Assembly: GCA_008638375.1 (NCBI GenBank)
Contig: CM018048.1
Coordinates: forward strand, 56,514,347 to 56,578,346
Reading direction: 5' to 3'
DNA from: Nyssa sinensis
Lineage: Eukaryota; Streptophyta; Magnoliopsida; Cornales; Nyssaceae
DNA length: 64,000 nucleotides
Positions 54,601 through 60,600 of the stretch are shown here, in pieces; positions within the stretch are counted from its first letter, which is position 1, and each line of letters begins with the position of its first letter. A program made the position numbers and the translations under genes. The notes under the pieces are model-generated. The model did no database searches. It worked only from the letters and a program-made list of their open reading frames with translations, and was not told where the DNA came from.

Positions 54601-57600
54601 TCTTCCCAATTGTGCGCACCAGGAATCTATCCAACCGGGACATAGCAGGATGGTGACTTCCACGAGACCAAGTAAACCGCCCTCCTTCTAGGTGAAGATC
54701 CAATAAGCTTTGAGAGTTTATGAATTCGTTAAAATCTCTCATAGCCGAGGTAAAACTTTCACCTCCCAATCTCTCATTCAGGCTCTGCGCGACATTAAAG
54801 TCCCCCCCTAGACACCAAGGGATATGCCAAGAAGAAAGAGCCAAATGTAAGTCCTCCCAAAACAGCCTCCTAGCACCATCTGTGAGTGGACCGTAGACAC
54901 CACAAAAACCCCAACTCAAGGAAGATGAAACCATCTTAAACTTGCACATCAAAGAGAACACTCCGACTTTATGCTCCTCACACTGGACCACTCGGGAATC
55001 CCAAGCCACCAGGATTCCTCCAGCAGTTCCCTGGGCATTTAGAACAGCCCATTCCACCCATCTAGAACTCCAAATGGAGCGGACAATCCTGCGCGACATA
55101 CTCTCCATCTTAGTCTCCTGAAAACAAATAACATCAGGCCTCCAATCTTGCAGCAATCCTTTGACGACTGCCCGCTTGTTCGAATCATTCAACTCCCTCA
55201 CATTCCAAGATAGAATTTTTAAATTCATGGAACAAAGACTGTTAGAACCTCCCACTGCCTTCCACTAAGGCCACCGTCGATTTACTCCCATCGTAATTAA
55301 CTGAGCATGACAATTCTTTCATGACCCGTTGCATTCTTTTCGCAGACTTTTCCTTACTGTCTTTCTCCACAGGACCAGGTTTTGGCAGCGAGTTACGCAA
55401 GATGATTTCTCTAAAAAGATCCATCAAGCGGTCCTCGAATCCTACACATGGAACTCCCAATAATTTGCTTACCTTCCCCAATTTTTTGATTACCCAACCC
55501 TCTGTGACAGTCTGCTGGTGACAGAGAAACTTTGCTGGATAGTCTTCTTGCTCTTGAATGTCCCTATGAAAACAATCTTCCGGCAGGACCATAGCTAAAG
55601 GGTTGTAGACCTCCAGAAACTCAGTATTTTCCTGTTGTAGCATCATATTTGCTTCCCTCTGATCTATTGGGGCTGTCTGCACTTCCTGGACTGTCTGCAA
55701 TTCCTGGACTGCAATGGCCTCCACTTCTGCAGCAAGGGAACATTTCGCAAGCCAGTTACTTTACCTGTTATCTTTGTAGTAACTATTTTCCATGTATTGT
55801 AGAAACTCTCTTTCATCAAGCATGCTGCTGTTGTCTGAGACGAGCCCATCGGAAATGTAGTCGTCCGTCGCTGCCGCTGCTAACTGCTTCCTTTTGCCTC
55901 CAGTTCTCTCCTTCCTGCCAGGTTCCAAGCCTCTGGAGTCTCCTTACATCGCTACAGCAGCAGGTTTAGAAGAGAAACCCACTGATGAAGTGTATTTAAC
56001 TGAGCCAACGAGAGAGGCGATGGGTCCCGACCTGGGCTGAAGCTCATTAGCCTTATTCTGGGCCGGCCCAGTTCCTCCATGAGGACGTCTACGACCTTGG
56101 GCTTGAACTGCCGGTCGTCTCTGATCCAGCCCATCTTGAAGGGCCCCAGACTGGAAGCGGTGACCCTTGTGTCTTCATCAGCTTTCACGAAGCGGCCGCA
56201 GTGATTTCCCAGCTCTCGGAAGACCTCCGTGCTCCAGAGGAAGGCTGGTAGCCCCATAAACCTAAGCCATATTGAACCTTCTGCTTTCGTCCTCAAACAG
56301 CATCCCGAGGGGGTCCAAGGATGCAGATGCAGAGGTAGCCCCTCGAAAGTCCAGTTCCGGCGTCTGAGAATCTTCGAAGCCACCTCTTCCGACGGTAACT
56401 CAAAAAGAAACCAAACACCATTCAAGTCAAAAACCTTCAGACCAGCTTGGAGTCCCCAATGTTTGAGAGCCCATTTTTGAACCTTTAAAATATCCGGAAC
56501 TGGAGTGTTCAAGTCCCCAAAACGGCCAGTCAAGCATCGATGAAGATGATTGAGTCGACTCGCACAAGAACTCACTTGGATTTCTATGTCTTCACAAACA
56601 CTGTCCTGCCTCGATTTCACCAGCACAGGATCCCTTGGCCATTCACCGATTCTGCATATTTCCAGATAAGAGCCTTTCTGGGGCGGAGAGGATCGAGGGT
56701 ATGATAACCCAAGCGATCTGAAAGCTTGGGCGTAGGTGGCCCATCCTCCGTTCGTGTTCACTTCCGGCAAGAATAAAGACCTAATCCCCTTCTGAGATCT
56801 GCTTTCTATTCTCATATAACTCCCCCTCCAGTTTGAGCCTTTCCTCAAATACAGACTCCGGCATCTCCCGTGCAGACCAAGAGGGAAAACCAACCTTTTG
56901 TTTCCTGACGAACATGTCTCCAAAATGCTGCATATCCATTCCAACTGCCCTCTCAACACCCATAATCTCCAAACCACTTCGAGCCTTCTTTCAACAATCT
57001 GAAATACCTCACCCGTCAATTCCACCTCATGGATAACATCGAAAGATTTTCCCCCAATCTGAGCAAACATCATGCTTGGTTATCCATCAAATCTTTACTA
57101 AACCCTACTTGCCAAGCATAAAAAGAATACTCCAAACACACACATTCATTGCCAGGTTCTTGAGAGGTTCATCTAACTAGAAGTCTAGACCATTCGGTCG
57201 GTGGAACATTTGCACGCAATGTTGGATTCATATCATCATATGAAGTACATTACTTAAGTATGAAACTTAAAGATACTTGTATGACTTGATTTTACATAAG
57301 ATATATAGAAGAACTTACAATTGGCCCCCTGTCCATGGATCAGCCAAAGAATTAACAAAAGAATCTATATGAAACTTACAAGAACACGACTCAATACTCC
57401 AAAAAAGAAGGTTTAGAGGATTAATAGTTTAAAAAAAAAAAAAAACAACAGTGTTCATCCCCTTCAAAAACTTTTCTATTTCTTTCTTTCCCAATGCACC
57501 ACATAATATAAAATGGTCCCCCCCCGCCCCCCTCCCAAAAAAAAAAAAAAAAAAAAATCATACTTTTGTACTCTACATTCTCCTGGACAATTGAATAAGA

Positions 57601-60600
57601 AGTCAAGAATGGAGCCTAACATGACCTTAACTTCAAAAATAGCCAATAGAGAAGCTCAAAGCTCCCACGGATGAAATGAAAATTGTATCATGTAACAGGA
57701 GAAAGATTTCTCATTCCTTAACCGGAAAGATATGTGGCCATGAAAAAATGGTTAATTAGAACAGAATTAATTGGGTTGTAGAGTCGTGGAAACATTTGTT
57801 TCTTCCATATTTTGGACCTTAGCTCCATGGAACAATATGTTACTGCTGAAAGCTATAGGGCACTAAAGTAGAAGGTGCACTGGAGACTTTTCTTCTCTTT
57901 TGAACATAGGGCACCTGTTAACTAAATTAAACCTCTCGTCTATAAGTTTTCATTTGTGAGAGAGAGACAGCCCATACAAAAAAAACGGGCACATTTCTGG
58001 GATCTTTTGACTTTCAAATGCTTTTCTGAGGGAGCCAGGGATGCCGAACACGCCTTAACTAGCTGCCTTCCATCATGAAGTGTCATTGCCCCTTCCATTC
58101 CACTCACCCTATATAAAGAAGCCAAAAGATCCAAAATTTGCTCTAGCTCCCAATCTTGAAAATGTCTCCTGAAGTTTGTGGACCAAACCTCACTGCCATC
58201 ATTGCTTGAGAGAAAATCTTCCACCAAGGCATCTTCATTTGCAGAAAGCTGAAAAATCTGCAAAAAACAATCCTTCAATGATAACCACACCGAGTATCCC
58301 ACCAAAACCTGGCATAGCAACCCAAGCCATCTTGAAGGAAATTAAGGAGGCAAAGGCATCCCAACTGTTGCTAAGATGAAATTTTCTTCTTTCCTCATAG
58401 TCTGCCCACATCAAGTCTCTTTGCATCTTTTCCAACCTTATCTCCACCACGATAGGAATGGTAAACAATGACAAAAGGTAATCAGAAGACTAGATAACCT
58501 ACTTTTGATCGGCGTTAATCAAAAGTACACCTTTCATTCTGCTAATATCTTTTGAAAGCACTCCGCCACCGAATCCCACTCAACTCTTGCCTTGAAAGCT
58601 GACTGCAAAGGAAGGCCAAGATAACTGAAGGGCAAGGAGTCTAGTTTACATTTCAAATCAATTGCCAAATCCTCCATTGCCCCAACTTCTTCTATCGGGA
58701 TGAGTGAACTTTTTGCGAGTATAACTATGAGACTGGCGCTCGCCTCAAAGCAAAGGACAGATCGAAGGTATCACAGTTGTTCCTCATATGCATCCACAAG
58801 AATCAAGGTATCATTAGCAAAGAGTAAGTGCGACATAGTTAATACCTCCTCCCTAGTGCCAATAAATAACGAGGGAGAGATAGGATCCCCCTGGCTCAAT
58901 CCTCTATAACTAGGAAAGAAATTCTCTGATGTCTCGTTCATTATAGCAGAGATTCTTGCCATCGAGATATAGGCACACACCCATCTCCTCCACTGAACTA
59001 TGAATCCCATCCTTTTCAACAAGAATTCTCAATTAATATGGTCATAAGCCTTTTACACGTCCATCTTATAGATAATCCTGGGCTCGTCACTTTTAATTAT
59101 GGAGTCCATGCATTCATTGGCTATGAGCACCGTATCACATTCAGAATGTCTCCTGCTAAGAAAAGCATTGCACAACTCAGGCACCATGCTCACCACTATT
59201 CAATCTGAGTGCCAAAACCTTTGTTAACAGGTTGTAGATGCACTTCACCAAGGTAATGGGACATGAATCCTTGATATCCATGGATCCACCTATCTTTGGC
59301 ATTAACACTACAAAAAGTAGCATTGAAGCTTCTCTTAAAACGCCTCTTAGAGAAAGAATCATCAAAAGCCATCACATCTTCCTTTACGACTAACTAGCAC
59401 TTCTGTAAAAATGCCATGGTGAACCCATCAGGACACGGGGCCCTATCACCATTGCACTGCCCAAGAGACTTCTCAATCTCCTCTAACCGATTCCTATCCT
59501 CATCTGCTATCGAGCTGAACTCTTAACCCATCCATGATTACCTCCACCCAACAGTCTTTCTATAAAGGGACTCATAAAACTGCACTATGCATTTCTTGAC
59601 CTCATCTTCATTATCATCATCTTTCCCCCTATAGAGATCCTGCCAATATGATTTTCTCTGCAATGAGCATTGGCAGTCTGATGGCAGAATTTCACGTTTT
59701 TATCCCTTTCCCTTAACCACAAAGTTCTTGATTTTTGTCTTCAGCTATCTCCCCTGATGTAATCAGCTACCCAAACCCCCCTTTTCCCCCTTTCTCCCAA
59801 GTTCTCATTCAAAGGCTCTTGCTGCTGCTCCTCGTTAAGCTCTTGTATTTCTTAGATAATCTTGCCTTCCTGACCTCCAATTTGCTGAACACTTCCTTGT
59901 TCCACTTTTGCTCGAGTTTCTTAGCAAGAACATACCCCGGATTCCCTGACACCCTTTAGGTGTTCCACCAACCTTGCACCATATCAACAAACCCAACTTC
60001 TATGTGCCACATGTTCTCAAAGCGGAGTGGGCTTTCCCCTTGACTCACTCCGTTACAATCTAACATGATTGGCACATGATCTGAAACCATATGTGGCAAG
60101 TATGTTGACATACATCCAAGAAATGTTCCAGTTGTAGATGGGAGGAATCTATCTATCCTGGATATAGCTGGGTTCTCGTGACTGCTGCCTGAGGTGAACT
60201 TTTCCCCTTAATAAGGAAGATTCATTTGTCTCATCTTCAATAAACTCAAAGAACTCCATAGGTCATAGAACTTCAAAACTCCTTGTTTAATTTCCTCATC
60301 CTCTTTACATTCCACCCCATAAATCCACAATCTCCCAATATGATTATATCTCCTATGACTTGTAAGCATTCGCCATACGATGAAAGAATCTCGTATTCCC
60401 ATCCCCTTTCTTAAGCCACAATGACCTAGATTTCTTTCTCCAACGATTTTTCTTCATCAAAGCAAGCATTTCCAACTCTACTTTCCTCTCCTCCCTACTC
60501 AAATTCTCTATTGGAGTTAAGCTTCCCCATTCACCTCCTTAATGTCATACATAACTTGATTTCCTGCAATGTTGCTGCTCAATTCACTTCCAGCCAATCA

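Larger units (their letters stand above)
51506..57291 (-). mobile_element. Nearly full-length L1-type LINE, antisense in HDC1 last intron
   Basis: The 3' end is at 51506 (oligo-T then GATAAGTA on the plus strand). Flanking repeats TTACGTAAGATAT (51493-51505) and TTACATAAGATAT (57292-57304) match at 12 of 13. From the 5' end the order is ORF1 (57073-55952, continuing 55724-55242 after a break), ORF2 endonuclease (55255-54449), reverse transcriptase (54203-52593) and zf-RVT (52361-51681). Only a few lesions separate the pieces, so it is a relatively young but inactive copy. The orientation opposes HDC1. Confidence 0.92.
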
